Assembly (NCBI GenBank): GCA_964016985.1
Contig: OZ024835.1
Coordinates: forward strand, 59,554,714-59,618,713
Direction of reading: 5' to 3'
Source: Anodontia alba
Taxonomy: Eukaryota > Mollusca > Bivalvia > Lucinida > Lucinidae
Length of the DNA stretch: 64,000 nt
The first letter of the stretch is position 1, and the number at the start of each line of letters is the position of its first letter. Made by a program: the position numbers and the translations under genes. Under the pieces are notes generated by a model. The model had not been told where the DNA came from and did not search any database. It was given only the letters and a program-made list of their open reading frames with translations. Of the stretch, positions 1 to 11,010 are shown one piece after another.

Positions 1-385
1 TCTACTTAACTTAACTGGGTTAGCCGTGTTGGTTCACATCAAGAATTGCTAGGCGCCAATTGTCCACGTTATATCCAAATTTGGAAACACTAGAAAGCAG
101 ATTTACCTACTAAGCCGATTTTAACGCCAGTGCTTAATTGCACTTAACTGGTAAAACCTAATCCACTTACACTTCAGCTGAAGTGTGGTTTTCTTAATGT
201 GATTTTATATCAAGTGTTATGCAAGTAAAACATAGTAGGTGTGGATATCGCCCGACAAAAATCCAGTTCCCTTCGCCCTTTGCTTCGCCCTTTTCTTCGC
301 TTCCTTTACTTTGCTCCCCTCTTTATTTGCATGGCGATGGATCAGGTCTAACCTCAATCTGTTCAGATGGTTTGCGCCTGCTACA

Positions 386-649
386 CATCACGAAAATATG
401 CCTGTATAAATTTGACCCCCTTAATCCCCACTTTTATATAGTAAAACTGGGGTTTATAGGAGTATAAATTATTTTTCTTATTTCTGCTCAAAAGCATAAA
501 TTGTGGGTACCTCCGAGGCGATTCTAACGAGTACCCACAATCTATGTTTAGAGTAGAGATATGAAAAATATAAGAATTTTTTATCTGAAAATTTTCATTT
601 TTAGGTGGTAACGTTTTCAGTATATTTGAATAGGCATGTTTTCGTAATG
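386..649 (-). mobile_element. CATTACG-family element, copy 1
   Basis: Ends CATCACGAAAATATGCCT and ...GGCATGTTTTCGTAATG. Internal blocks CCCCACTTTTATATAGTAAA and ACTGGGGTTTATAGG mark the family. The hairpin core is shortened on its left arm (GGGTACC joined to TCCGAGGCG). Confidence 0.9.
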
Positions 650-951
650 ATGTACAAATGTCTTTGGTCGAGCCCATCGTAGTTTTGTTTGTGGTTTTCT
701 TGCATTCTGGCTTCAGATCGCCAATGAGCCCTTTGCTTTATTTCATCAGAGTGTTTTTTTTTTTTTTTTGTGTGTGTGTGTGTTTGTTTTTTTTTTGCGC
801 ATGACGCGAAATATTTTTCTACATGAGTTTGATATATGTATTTCTCTGTGATGCTTCACAGATTAGGTAGAGGACCCCTATTCGGACCCAACATGGAGCT
901 GAATCAGAATTAAGAGCGAGGTTTCACCCGTGTAAATTTAGTTTTCGTCCC

Positions 952-1246
952 CATTACGAAAACACGCCTATTCAAATATATAGAAAATTTCACCTCCAAA
1001 ATCTGAAAATTTTCAGATAAAAAATAAACAAAAAACATAATCTGATTTTGTTCACATTTCTGCTCAAAACATAGATTGTGGGTACGCGTTAGAACTGCCT
1101 CGCCGAGGCGGTTCTAACGAGTACCCACAATCTATGTTTTTGAGCAGAAATAAGAAAAATAATGTATACCCTTGTAAACCCCAGTTTTACATGATAAAAA
1201 TGGGGTTTTAGTGGGGTCAACATAATATAGGCATGTTTTCGTGATG
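952..1246 (+). mobile_element. CATTACG-family element, copy 2
   Basis: Near full length, CATTACGAAAACACGCCTAT to ...GGCATGTTTTCGTGATG, with a complete hairpin around 1075-1140 (left arm GGGTACGCGTTAGAACTGCC). Confidence 0.93.
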
Positions 1247-1336
1247 TTTGACATGTAAAACGTTAGGGCAAATATAGTGAGGAATGTAATGTGGCCGAAT
1301 ATTTATGGTATGGCATTTTTTCAGTATTAGATTCGG

Positions 1337-1450
1337 ACCACAATCTATGTTTTTGAGCAAAAATAAGAAAAATATTCCTATAAACCCCAGTTTTACTATA
1401 TAAAAATGAGGTTGAGGGGGTCAAAATTATATAGGCATGTTTTCATGATG
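1337..1450 (+). mobile_element. CATTACG-family element, copy 3, right half only
   Basis: Begins within the right hairpin arm (CCACAATCTATGTTTTTGAG) and ends TTTTCATGATG; the left half is missing. Confidence 0.85.
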
Positions 1451-1479
1451 CCAAATAGTTTACCTAGGCGGTTCCTCTG

Positions 1480-1660
1480 TTGCAGATCTTCACTGTTGTT
1501 TGGAGGTCTATGGTTTCATATGTGGCGGTTTTCTTTTTTGTTGTTTTTTGTTGTTGTTTTTTTTTCATTATTTGTTCCTCATCTCTCATTCTGTTGGTGT
1601 CTCTGGCCTCTAGAAGGCTGTGCTTCGTGATTGTGCCATTTCCTGGGTATCTTCGCTTAT
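1480..1660 (+). repeat. Dispersed repeat related to 49080-49700 and 60486-60640
   Basis: Shares T/G-rich text and the words CTTGGTGTC/TTGGTGTCT and TGTGATTGTGNCACTTCCTGG-like endings with tracts at 49.1-49.7 and 60.5 kb. No coding potential. Confidence 0.5.
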
Positions 1661-1666
1661 CTTATA

Positions 1667-1991
1667 CAGTCGACTCTCGTTATCTCGAACTCGCTTATCT
1701 CGAATAACCGCTTATCTCGAAGTGAAAATCTGGTCCCTGTTTTAACACAGAGATCTACCAACAGGCAACAAAATATTGTGGAAAAGAGGAGAAATTGCTC
1801 CTAACGAGCAATTTCTCCTCTTTTCTACAATATTTTCAATATATCTAACTTAGGAGTCAGATTAAAGATTCATTCTGTTAAAGGTGGTTATTCATTTAAT
1901 TGTTTTCCTCAGTTCCACAAATCTGATAAGTACGGATATCTCGAAGTGTTTCATAGAGGCCCTTGGATTTCGGTATAACGAGAGTCGACTG
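1667..1991. mobile_element. Pogo/Tigger-like MITE (CAGTCGACTCTCGTTATCTC) with TA duplication
   Basis: 325 bp. The left end CAGTCGACTCTCGTTATCTC pairs with the right end GGTATAACGAGAGTCGACTG, and TA is on each side (1665-1666, 1992-1993). The centre is a hairpin with arms GGAGAAATTGCTCC / CAATTTCTCC around 1790-1822. TA target and CAGT ends fit a Tc1/mariner-superfamily (pogo-type) non-autonomous element. Confidence 0.8.
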
Positions 1992-2011
1992 TATATACCA
2001 CATAGGCCCTG

Positions 2012-2070
2012 TGAAGACTCTGATCAGACTGTGCGGATGCGCAGGATGATCTGAGTTCGCTGGGCGCACA
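2012..2070. repeat. Core B hairpin, degenerate
   Basis: GAAGACTCTGATCAGACTGT followed by GCGCAGGATGATCTGAGTTC: the imperfect hairpin seen about 20 times in the window. Confidence 0.6.
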
Positions 2071-2227
2071 TGTAGTCTTGTAGGAAATGCTGTGTCCCGG
2101 CTCATTTGTGACTGGGCAACTTCTGTAAGATTATGAAATTAAATTGTGAAATTGTTACTACCACGTTTCTGTCAGAACTTGTCGAAATGGTTTTTCGTAT
2201 GGTTTATTATTATCCTTAGAAATCTTG

Positions 2228-2387
2228 ATCAGCCTTTTTCTAGGGAAAATAAAATATAAACATAATCAATTAGTCGTCTGCTCGCTCATATAGCCCATAG
2301 AGTGACAATCAGCCTTTTTCTAGGGAAAATAAAATATAAACATAATCAATTAGTCGTCTGCTCGCTCATATAGCCCATAGAGTGACA
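2228..2387. repeat. Exact 80-bp tandem duplication
   Basis: Two identical units in direct tandem, each containing AGCCTTTTTCTAGGGAAAAT and GTCGTCTGCTCGCTCATATA. The unit resembles the end of a dispersed repeat also near 4400, 7330 and 63920 (GTCTGCTGA...GCCCAGAGAGTG). No divergence between units, so the duplication is recent. Confidence 0.9.
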
Positions 2388-2771
2388 AAGTTTACATAAG
2401 TATGACAACATAATATACTGAAAGAGAATAATTACGTTTGTATGCAAATAAGCGTAAAATAAAGGACTTAATCTTTTAGTCTGGATTAACCAATTATTAC
2501 ATGCTAACTTTGCTCGTACCGCACTTCAAACAAATGCGATTAAACTCACTGTGCACTGGAAAAAGCCACCCTGTCACAGTCGGGACCCATAAAATTTCGA
2601 AAAAGCAGCACGGACCCGACCTTCGCCGTTATTACAGGTTGTCTAATAGTTTGTTAGCAAAAATCAAATCAGACAGTACTCCTGAGAGCCAATGCCATGT
2701 GTCTTGTCAGTTATTGTTGCCAACACTGGTTACCTTTTCTGAGACGCAGCTGAGATTAACCCTGATTATAA

Positions 2772-3014
2772 GGGTCGCGCCAAGCGAAAATGTGTCTTCG
2801 AGCATGCGAAAAATTTACAGATTCGGATCATCCTGCGCATGCGCAAAATATCATCCGGGCCTTTGCTCTCAATGGATACATTCTGTAGTACATGTATCTA
2901 ATGAGGCTGTTAGCGGACAGCGAAGGTCCCGATCAGACTGCGCGAAAATGCAGGCTGATCTGGGCCTTCACTGTCCGCATTTTCCCGAAGATACATTTTC
3001 GCATGGCGCGACCC
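2772..3014. mobile_element. MITE with GGGTCGCGCC terminal repeats carrying a core B hairpin
   Basis: 243 bp. Ends GGGTCGCGCCAAGCGAAAAT and ATTTTCGCATGGCGCGACCC form about 29-bp terminal inverted repeats with three mismatches. The centre (2911-2988) is a hairpin GGTCCCGATCAGACTGCGCG / GCAGGCTGATCTGGGCC. The long open frame across it (2501-3094) has no protein signature. Confidence 0.8.
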
Positions 3015-3194
3015 ATGAGGCAAAATGTCTTTTAAGATTTGGAACAAAATTCACGGTCAAGAGCTCACAGATCACGAGACCTTTCCGTTTTTAAGAGGCG
3101 TTGATACAACTTGTAGAATTTCAGCCATTTTTACAAGGGACGCAACTTTTGTTTCTTCTTGTTCGCTTTTTTATATCCCGAACCCCTTCTAAAA

Positions 3195-3275
3195 TGGATC
3201 TACTCCACAAGGAAAGAATTTGCTCCCTATGGGAGCAAATTCTTTCCTTGATGAGTAGATTCCTTTTCACAAGGG
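3195..3275. repeat. Imperfect palindrome AAGGAAAGAATTTGCTCCC
   Basis: Arms AAGGAAAGAATTTGCTCCC and GGGAGCAAATTCTTTCCTT meet at about 3231. Related text lies at 18270-18400 and 44540-44990 (GTCTACT...AAAAGGGG). Probably the core of another non-autonomous element. Confidence 0.7.
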
Positions 3276-3881
3276 AGGCAAACATAATTTTGACAGAGTT
3301 GTCTCCCATGAAAGAGTATCGATTTTCCTTAAAACAGAGCGGTAAAAAGAGAACAAAAGTCGAGATTAAATAAAAAGTTGTTTATTGCTTGTTCAGCTTG
3401 TGAGCAGACTAAAATAGAGGAAATACGTAAACTGTATGAAACTTACACAGAATTTGAATTAAGTTAAATGATAGAGCTTAAGAATAAAAATTGATAACTG
3501 TGTTTACGTTTATGATTAGGATAGGCAAATCTGAGCAAACGCGGTGGACACAGATCATTCATCGCAGAACTTAGAGTCTATTTAGGGTATGCACTTTTTG
3601 CCAGTATCCAGCAGCTTTTATACACATCAACAGATAATAAAATAGACTTGTTCACAGTTTAGAACAGGTACGGTAAGAAGTGAATGTGTCCGATTATTTA
3701 GGGTCTTATCAGAACCTTCAATGAGTGTAACCTGCGCATTCGCGCTGTCTGACCAGAAACTTGAATGGATGTAATTTGTAAAGCCAGGGATGCAAAGTTT
3801 CTTCATGCGTATAACGAAGACTCTGATCAGACTGTGCGGATGTGCAGGCTAATTAAAGTCTTTGCTAATGTTAGACCTAGC

Positions 3882-4159
3882 CATCACGAATACATGGCTA
3901 TATATTTTTGACCCCCTGAAACCCCATTTGTATATAGTAAAACTGGGATTTACAGGGGTAAACGTTATTTTTCGTATTCTGCCCAAAAACATAGATTGTG
4001 GGTACTCGTTAGAACCGCCTCGTCGAGGCGGTTCTAACGAGTACTCACAATTTACGTTTTGAGCAGAAATATGAAAAATATCAGAATTTTTTTATCTGAA
4101 AAGTTTCATTTTTGGTGGTAAAATTTTCAGTATACTCGAATAGGCGTGTTTTCGTAATG
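3882..4159 (-). mobile_element. CATTACG-family element, copy 4
   Basis: CATCACGAATACATGGCTAT to ...GGCGTGTTTTCGTAATG, full hairpin with centre CGCCTCGTCGAGGCG. Confidence 0.92.
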
Positions 4160-4239
4160 GCTAACTGGAGTCCTTGTTGGACACACGTTGACGTTCAAAT
4201 AAGGTATTGCTGCTTATGGGAAGAAATATGGGTGATTAA

Positions 4240-4440
4240 CGCTTAGCACCCTGGGTAAAAAAATCAGCACACGACATTTTGAAATATTTTCTTATTTTTC
4301 TCGGAAATCAGGATTTGACATTTCATGCAAATGGAGACAATTTCATGAATTATCAAATCCTGCTACATGTACATGTATCTAGGAAAAACAAGAAAAAATA
4401 TCACCAATTAGTTGTCTGCTGAATTTCGGCCCAGAGAGGT
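4240..4440. repeat. Dispersed repeat related to 63760-63960 and 7190-7360
   Basis: Shares GCACCCTGGGTAAAA / GAACGCTAGGTAAAA, CTTTTCATGCAAAT-like text and GTCTGCTGAATTNNGCCCAGAG with the two other tracts. Boundaries uncertain. Confidence 0.5.
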
Positions 4441-4471
4441 AAAGATTAAAATCTCTCTTCTAATTTTGCAG

Positions 4472-4589
4472 CTGGAATAAAATTTGGAATAATGTTCGTA
4501 CCACCACTTTCAAGACAGGGAAGTCGAACGGGAATGGGAAGTCGAATGGGAAGTCGAAGAGGAAGTCGACAGCCAGATTATTTTGAAAG
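4472..4589 (+). CDS. Candidate upstream exon (Gly-Ser-Arg-rich), possible alternative first exon of the EF-hand gene
   Basis: A sequence bounded by a good acceptor (TTCTAATTTTGCAG, ending 4471) and a plausible donor (GAAAG|GTAAAA, 4590). From ATG 4492 it encodes 32 residues with a repeated G-S-R pattern (SRTGMGSRMGSRRGSR), then two bases. The phase 2 end is compatible with an acceptor (CATCGTTCCAG) at 17129-17139 inside exon 1. Joining there gives an open frame through all four EF-hands (193 residues). This is inference. The exon could instead belong to an unseen gene or be chance, since purine-rich SR-like repeats often stay open. Confidence 0.33.
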
Positions 4590-4610
4590 GTAAAAGAGTT
4601 TATACACATA

Positions 4611-5126
4611 CATTACGAAAATACGCCTATTTCAATATATAGAAAATTACAACTCCAAAAACTGTAAATTTTCAGATTAAAAAAAAACTCAGATATTTTT
4701 CAAATGTCTGCTCATAACATAGATTTTCTGTGAGGCGGTTCTAACGAGTACCCTGAATAAATGTTTTTGAGCAAAACAAGAAGAATAATGTTTACCTCTG
4801 TAAACCCCAGTTTTACTATATAACCATGAGGTTCATTACGAAAACAAGTCTATTCAAATATACAGAAAATTTTACTACCAAAAAATGAAAATTTTCAGAT
4901 AAAAAAATCTGATATTTTTCATATTTCTGCGCAAAACATAGATTGTGGGTACTCGTTAGAACCGCCTCGACAATCTATGTGTTTGAGCAGAAATAAGAAA
5001 AATAATGTATACCCCAGTAAACCCCACTTTTACTATACAAAAGTGGGGTTCAAGGGGGTCAAAACTATATAGGCATGTTTTCATGATGGAAGGGGGTCAA
5101 AATTATATAGGTATGTTTTGGTGATG
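4611..5126 (+). mobile_element. CATTACG-family element, copy 5, interrupted by copy 6
   Basis: Left part 4611-4833 and right tail 5089-5126 (GGGGGTCAAAATTATATAGG ... GGTGATG) are two pieces of one element split by copy 6. Rejoining them restores the consensus with no added or lost base. Confidence 0.88.
4834..5088 (+). mobile_element. CATTACG-family element, copy 6, nested inside copy 5
   Basis: Complete ends (CATTACGAAAACAAGTCTAT ... TTTTCATGATG). The right hairpin arm is deleted up to ACAATCTATG, so the core cannot fold fully. Confidence 0.9.
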
Positions 5127-5339
5127 TCATGGTAAAACGTCCAGTGCTTGCGCTAACATTCAAAAACAGGAAGTCCCAGGCTTCCTTTCATTTTAATTTG
5201 GAAGAAAAACTAAATTAAGATTTCATATTTTGCAATACTTTTTATCAGTATGAAAATTTTTTCGTCTTCAGAGTCTAAAAATAACATTGTAATACTAACC
5301 GAGGCAGTGCACGACAAAACCTTCAATAAGCCGTGTTCG

Positions 5340-5400
5340 ACCAGCGAAGACAGATCAGCCTGCGCATCCACGCAGTCTGATCAGAGTCTTCGCTTATCGC
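5340..5400. repeat. Core B hairpin, GCGAAGAC variant
   Basis: AGCGAAGACAGATCAGCCTG and CAGTCTGATCAGAGTCTTCG pair around a short GCGCATCCACG centre. Confidence 0.7.
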
Positions 5401-5606
5401 ATGTTCCTTCTGCAGCCTCATCGCTATCAAAAAAGGGGAGATGTATAGGTTGAACTGATTCTCTGCTGGTCACACAGGTCTTTGATATGTTTTGTCGTGC
5501 GCTTGCTCAAAGAAAGTAAGAATGCAGGCTAAATCTGCTTTATAAACGGCAGTGTATGTTTGAAAGTTGGAGGACCTGACTTTCAACCACCAATATTACA
5601 TGTACA

Positions 5607-5712
5607 TGTACAGTAAAATTGCGCTATTAAGACCACTTTTGGGACCACCTAAAAATGGTCTTATAAGTGGAGTGGTCCTTATATTGAATATAGAATACAG
5701 TAAATGTCCTTA
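5607..5712. repeat. Pogo-like terminal fragment (CAGTAAAATTGCGCTATTAAG)
   Basis: Begins CAGTAAAATTGCGCTATTAA, then GACCACTTTTGGGACC and ATGGTCTTATAAGTGG. A similar word set (GTGGTCTTATCAATGGGATG) occurs at 18911-18930. No right end found. Confidence 0.45.
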
Positions 5713-5718
5713 AATTTC

Positions 5719-5982
5719 CATTTCGAAAACACGCTTATTTAAATATATTGAAAATTTCACCGCCAAAAAACTGAAAGTATTCAGATAAAAATTCTGATAT
5801 TTTTCTGCTCAAAACATAGATTGTGGGTACTCGTTACAATCGCCTCGCCTGACGAGCATTTACAATCGATGTTTTTTGAGCAGAAATACGAAAAATAATA
5901 TATACCCCCTGTAAGCCCCAGTTTTACCATATAAAAGTGGGGTTTAAGGGGGTAAAAATTATATAGGTATCTTTTCGTGATG
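5719..5982 (+). mobile_element. CATTACG-family element, copy 7
   Basis: First bases are CATTTCG instead of CATTACG. The core is degenerate (GTACTCGTTACAATCGCC / GACGAGCATTTACAATCG). Ends TCTTTTCGTGATG. Confidence 0.88.
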
Positions 5983-7494
5983 GAACACGTTATTTCATAC
6001 TTTTGTGGTCAAAATTTTGCTTTTATGTAGTTATTTCTTAAAATACTTAGTGGAATGGCAAACAGTGTAGACCTTGATCAAACTATACCCTATAGGTCAC
6101 TGCTTAATGCAAGCACTGACGTCGATATAATTTGCACCCCATGTTTTCCTGTAATATGCATAGGAATGTTCTTGCATGAGTGATCATCTCATTTGGAATA
6201 TATCCTTTCGACGGCGGTAGCGTATTTATGCGTAACTGCTGTCCAACACTTTTTGAACGACCCTCACTGCGAGATTAATACAAGCAACCTTCCAGTTCCA
6301 GTATCATTTAATACGGCAGTATGCGGATTGATAATAGTATGAAACCGAGCTCTCTAGCAGGTACAGAAAGGGCGCGAAAGGCTTTCGAAGTAGGATAAAA
6401 TGGTCAAATTTTCGAACCAAAAATGTTCGGTTTACCGTTGTACGTTTGTAATGCAGTCCTGTCAACACCAATCAAGCGCGGCTCAAATGGCCCAGCATAT
6501 GAAATGCGCAAGAAATGGCAAAAGAAAAGGGAGGGAAAGAGAGAGAGAAAGGAGGAAAAAATGAAGAATCGAATCGCCAAAAAAAAAAAAAAAAAAAAAA
6601 TGAAAACATCTCCATGCGCATACATTTTCCCACCTTGACCCCTGCGCCATGACCTTTCGTGTGTTTAAAAAAATGGCAGTGCTTGATTGTGAAAAATAAC
6701 ACCTCTACTTTCGTTTTCAAGTAAGCTAGCTGTGTTTGATCAGTTGCTTATGTTGGTTTTTGATTGTGTTGGGGTTTAACGACACGTCAACCCTTGAGGG
6801 TCATTTTGTGTCGTCTCCCAGAGAAAGGGAGAAAAGAGATAGAAGAGAGAGTAGAGGAGATGAAAGAGAGGGACAGGGAAGAAAGAGGAACAGGAATGAA
6901 AGTGAAGAAACAGAAGAAATAAAAACATTCCCCCTCTACCCTTACCCACTACAAGGATAGCAGGCCTTGCCCAACTGTAAGCCAATATCAGTTGGACGCC
7001 CCGGTGATGTAAGATACACAGCACCTTCGCACCACCCGACCACCCCCTTGGATTCCAGAGGTAAATATCAAACCCTACCCTCATTTTGGTTGCATTTTTC
7101 AAAACTCTCGGCCGTTTTAAGGATATGAAACAAGCTTGTGAGATTCTTTTTAACGTGTGATTTTTAAACCGTATTTTATGGAATACTTTCCTTATATTCC
7201 GCAGAAAAAAGGTTTTGACAACTCATTCAAATTGTCTTCATTTGCATAAAGTATCAAATACTGTTTTCTCGGGGGGGGGGTGAGGCGGGGAGGGGAGTGG
7301 GGAGTGGGGAGGGGTGAGAACAGTTTTTCGTCTGCTGATTTAGCCCAGAGAGTGTTACACGTTAAAGATGTTCTAACAAAGGTGTCGGTTGCGGATCGAG
7401 TCAGTGCATGGGTGTCATTAATGAGATTATAACGCCCTATGAAAGGAGATTATCACACCTAGTGAATGTGCCCAAACACCATTCATTACTGAAC
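5983..7494. other. No gene recognised
   Basis: Holds a degenerate core B hairpin (6065-6115), a purine-rich stretch with an A-run (6500-6602), and a tract at about 6765-7080 opening TTGGGGTTTAACGACACG with a GA-rich middle that looks like a dispersed repeat. A G-rich run is at 7271-7315. Open frames here are low complexity. Confidence 0.6.
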
Positions 7495-7556
7495 GAACCT
7501 GTTGCGTTTTAATTATGGCAGGCTTTTGCCTGCCATAATTAAAACGCAACAGGTTC
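7495..7556. repeat. Perfect 29-bp stem hairpin with TTTT loop
   Basis: Arm 7495-7523 (GAACCTGTTGCGTTTTAATT then ATGGCAGGC) is exactly complementary to 7528-7556. Outer flanks (ATTACTGAAC / GGTTCAGTAAT) extend the symmetry with a small offset. Confidence 0.92.
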
Positions 7557-7936
7557 AGTAATACTTACATTATATTTATAAAATGCTGTTTTGTTGTTTA
7601 TTAAATTTATATAAAATATGCTTTACCATGTTTTCTGTACAAATATTATATTTGTATAAACTATGCCTATATGCAAACAGAAAAGACCCGCACCAGCATG
7701 CGCGCTCGCAAAAGAAACTTTAGATCTTTTCCACAGGTCTAACCATAACGCTGATTAGACAGCGCTCATATTGCAGCTCATTTATTAAAACTACAAGAAT
7801 ATTCATAGGATTGTGTGGTCTTTCAATAAGTGAAATATGGTCAACATCGAGTGAAAGGACGTCTTCGGGGCACAGGGGTATTTTCAGGATGGTTCAATTT
7901 GATCAAATTACCGTACTTTACAAAAGGATAGGCCTG

Positions 7937-8010
7937 AGCAAAAAGTATAGACCCAGATCAGACACTACAGAATGTGGCGTCTGATCAGGGTCTGTTTGCA
8001 CTCATCCAGC
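7937..8010. repeat. Core B hairpin
   Basis: AGTATAGACCCAGATCAGAC pairs with GTCTGATCAGGGTCTG; centre ACTACAGAATGTGGC. Confidence 0.75.
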
Positions 8011-8117
8011 AATGTTACACACACTCATAGAAAGTAAAATTGATGAGTTGTAGAGGAGTGCAAGGTAAAATGTAAGGGGTGTTAATATTTAGCGTAAATA
8101 TGGTATCCAAAATATAT

Positions 8118-8384
8118 CATCACGAAAACATGCCTATATAATTGTGACCCCTGTAAACCCCACTTTTATATAGTAAAACTGGGGTTTACAGGGGTATACA
8201 TTATTTTTCTTATGTCTGCTCAAAACATAGATTGTGGGTACTCGCTAGTACCGCTCGAGTACCCACAATCTATGTTTTGAGTAGAAATGTGAAAAAGATA
8301 AGCATTAGAATTTTTTTATCTGAAAATTTTCATTTTTTGGTGGTAAAAAATTCAGTGTATTTTTATAGGCGTGTTTTCGTAATG
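8118..8384 (-). mobile_element. CATTACG-family element, copy 8
   Basis: CATCACGAAAACATGCCTAT to ...GGCGTGTTTTCGTAATG. The core tip is shortened (GTACTCGCTAGTACCGCTCG then AGTACCC). Confidence 0.92.
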
Positions 8385-8531
8385 TGTTTTGTCCAGACCA
8401 GCCTGCGCATTTGCACATGGTAACAGAAGCATCATTCTGTTTTGTCGTCGTCTATTCTTATAGAAATTATGCAACTATAGCAGCATGGACCTATATATTT
8501 ATCTTCAGTATGTAATAACAACAGAGAATAC

Positions 8532-8775
8532 CATTACGAAAACATGCCTATTCAAATATGTAGAAAATTTTACCTCCAAAAACTGAACATTTTCAGCTAA
8601 AAAACTCTGATATATTTCATATTTCTGCTCAAAACATAGATTTTGGGCACACAATCTATGTTTTCGAGCAGAAATATGAAAAATAATGCATACCCCTATA
8701 AACCCCAGTTTTAATACATGTATATAAAAGTGGGGTTTAAAGGGGTCAAAATTATATAGGCATATTTTCGTGATG
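8532..8775 (+). mobile_element. CATTACG-family element, copy 9
   Basis: CATTACGAAAACATGCCTAT to ...CATATTTTCGTGATG. The centre of the hairpin is gone: GATTTTGGGCAC is joined directly to ACAATCTATG. Confidence 0.92.
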
Positions 8776-9280
8776 GAAAAGTGCATACAATGTATTTATA
8801 CAGCCCGATCAAGGCACTCGGCATATTTTATTAGTAACCAATCCATATACAGTCTGAACTGAGCCGTTTTATTCCTTTTACTTGTATACTTGGCGAACAA
8901 TTAACATATACTTACCAAGTCGCACATAATTCCATAGCAAAAATTCTACATAACACAGTAGAGAAAATCACAATGTTAGGTCTTAACACAAAATAACTTG
9001 CATTATATAAAGACTGAAAACAAAATGACCCCTCTATGGGTAGGATTCTGTTTCAAAATGTTTTTGATTGGTGATGATAATGACTAAAGTTGAATCCGAA
9101 TACCAGTTTTACAGGTATGACCAGCCTTCCAAAATCATAGATCTTAATATTTTTTCACATAGCTATATATCATGCATACAATATAAGTCACACAGAAAGT
9201 GATAATACGATACAGCATCCATCCATGTACATTTCTAGTACCCCTTCTTCGGGAACAAATTTGTAATACATATGACTGTA
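8776..9280. other. No gene recognised
   Basis: A/T-rich, no open frame with protein character and no clear repeat. Confidence 0.6.
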
Positions 9281-9284
9281 AATA

Positions 9285-9462
9285 GACAGTTTTAAGCTAA
9301 TGACAGTTAACTGTAAAAAAAACAATTTAACGTTTATTGGCTATTTACAGCTGACTGTAAATAACCAATCTAACGTTTTTGGCTATTAACAGTCAACTGT
9401 AAGTAGCCGATTTAACGCTTTCTGCTATTTACAGTTGACTGTAAATAGCGAATTTAACGTTC
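9285..9462. repeat. Tandem 42-bp units, each with a palindrome
   Basis: Four units at about 42-bp spacing, each ending in a TAACG word (9328, 9371, 9413, 9455) and each carrying an inverted repeat of the form GCTATTTACAG-TTGA-CTGTAAATAGC. Confidence 0.85.
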
Positions 9463-9574
9463 CGATAAAGTACAGGGTAAGGTTTTGGAACAATTTTGGG
9501 TAAATGCGGTATCCAAAATGCATCTTTTTTATCCATAACTTCTCATGAAAATGAAGTTGGAGTTGGCCTGAACC

Positions 9575-10720
9575 CCACCCTACGAACCTACTCTGGAGCC
9601 GCCCCTGCTACCAACCGAACATGAACCGCAGCATATCATGTTCTATTTAAGTGACTTTTATGACCCTAACAATCTAGACCACTCGTATTTATCTCTTGAA
9701 GCGACTCTGGAGCCGCCCCTCCTACCAAACCGAACACGAACCGCATCACATGCTCTATTTATGTGACGTTTATGATCTAACAATCTAGACCACTTGTATT
9801 TATCCCTCAAGCCTACATATACTCTAGAATCGTCCTGCTACCAACCGAAAAAGAACCGCGGCATATCATGTTCTATTTAAGTGACTTTTATGGCTCGAAA
9901 AATCTAGAACCACTCGTATTTATCCTTTGAACCTACTCCGGAGCCGCACTGGCTACCAACCAAAAATGAACCGCGGCATGTCATACTTTATTTATTTAAT
10001 TTTAATGGCCCTAACAATCTAGACCACTCGTATATATCCCTCGAATCCACTCTGAAACGCCCCTGCTACCAACCGAAAATGAACTACGGTATATCATGTT
10101 CTATTTAAGTGACTTTTATGACCCTAACAATCTAGACCATTCGTATTTATCCTCAAACTCACTCTGGAGCCGCCCCAGCTACCTTCCGAAAATGAACCGC
10201 ATCACAGCATGTTCTAGTTATGTGACTTTTATAGCCCTAACAATCTAGACCACTCGTATTTATTCCTCAAACCACTCTTGAACCGCCCCAGCTACCATCC
10301 GAAAATGAACCGCATCACAGCATGTTCTATTTATATGACTTTTATAGCCCTAACAATCTAGACCACCCTTATTTATTCCTTGAACCCACTCTAGAGCCGC
10401 CCCTGCTACCCTCCGAAAATGAACCGCATCACAGCAGGTTCTATTTATGTGACTTTTATAGCCCTAACAATCTAGACCACCCTTATTTATTCCTTGAACC
10501 CACTCTAGAGCCGCCCCTGCTACCCTCCGAAAATGAACCGCATCACAGCAGGTTCTATTTATGTGACTTTTATAGCCCTAACAATCTAGACCACCCTTAT
10601 TTATCCCTTGATCCCACTCTGGAGCAGCCACTGCTACCAACCGAAAATGAACCGCGGCATATCTTGTATTTTTGTGACTTTTATAATCCCAACAATCTAG
10701 GCCACTCGAGTTTTGATAAG
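9575..10720. repeat. Satellite of about 114-bp units
   Basis: About ten units marked by AACAATCTAGACCACTCGTA-like words and GAGCCGCCCCTGCTACC. The three units at 10321-10660 are almost identical at exact 114-bp spacing, while the outer units are diverged and carry indels. Because 114 is divisible by 3, a 153-codon frame (10322-10783) survives through the young units, but older units break it, so I regard it as non-coding. Confidence 0.9.
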
Positions 10721-11010
10721 ATTAAAACCGGATTAAGAATTAGATTAGCGGAGCTACATGTAAGAGAACAAGGTTACCAATGAATACATATAAAGCGCGG
10801 CCGAGCGTGGGAGTCTTTGAATTCATATAGACTTAGTATCTGTTGGGTACCAGAGGCGGAACCCTCCCTCCTTTGACTTAACACCCTGCTTTGACAGAAT
10901 TCCATTTTCATTGAAAATTTTGAATAAAGCTGACAAATCTGAGATAACGTTTTTACCCTAAATTTGATAAATTTGGGATACCATTTTCACCCATATTAGC
11001 ATCTGTGAAC

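Noticed and set aside
2501..3094. A 197-codon open frame
   Set aside because: It runs through a MITE with terminal repeats and a core B hairpin, has no domain, and shows no splice or start context.
386..5126. CATTACG elements as Helitrons because no target duplication is seen
   Set aside because: Ends are CAT...ATG inverted repeats, not TC at one end and a hairpin plus CTRR at the other, and insertion is not between A and T in the two clear cases.
9575..10720. Regularly spaced repeats suggesting a CRISPR array
   Set aside because: The whole unit repeats with no unique spacers, no cas genes are present, and the genome is eukaryotic.
10322..10783. A 153-codon frame with 38-residue repeats
   Set aside because: It is a by-product of a 114-bp satellite; older units break the frame.
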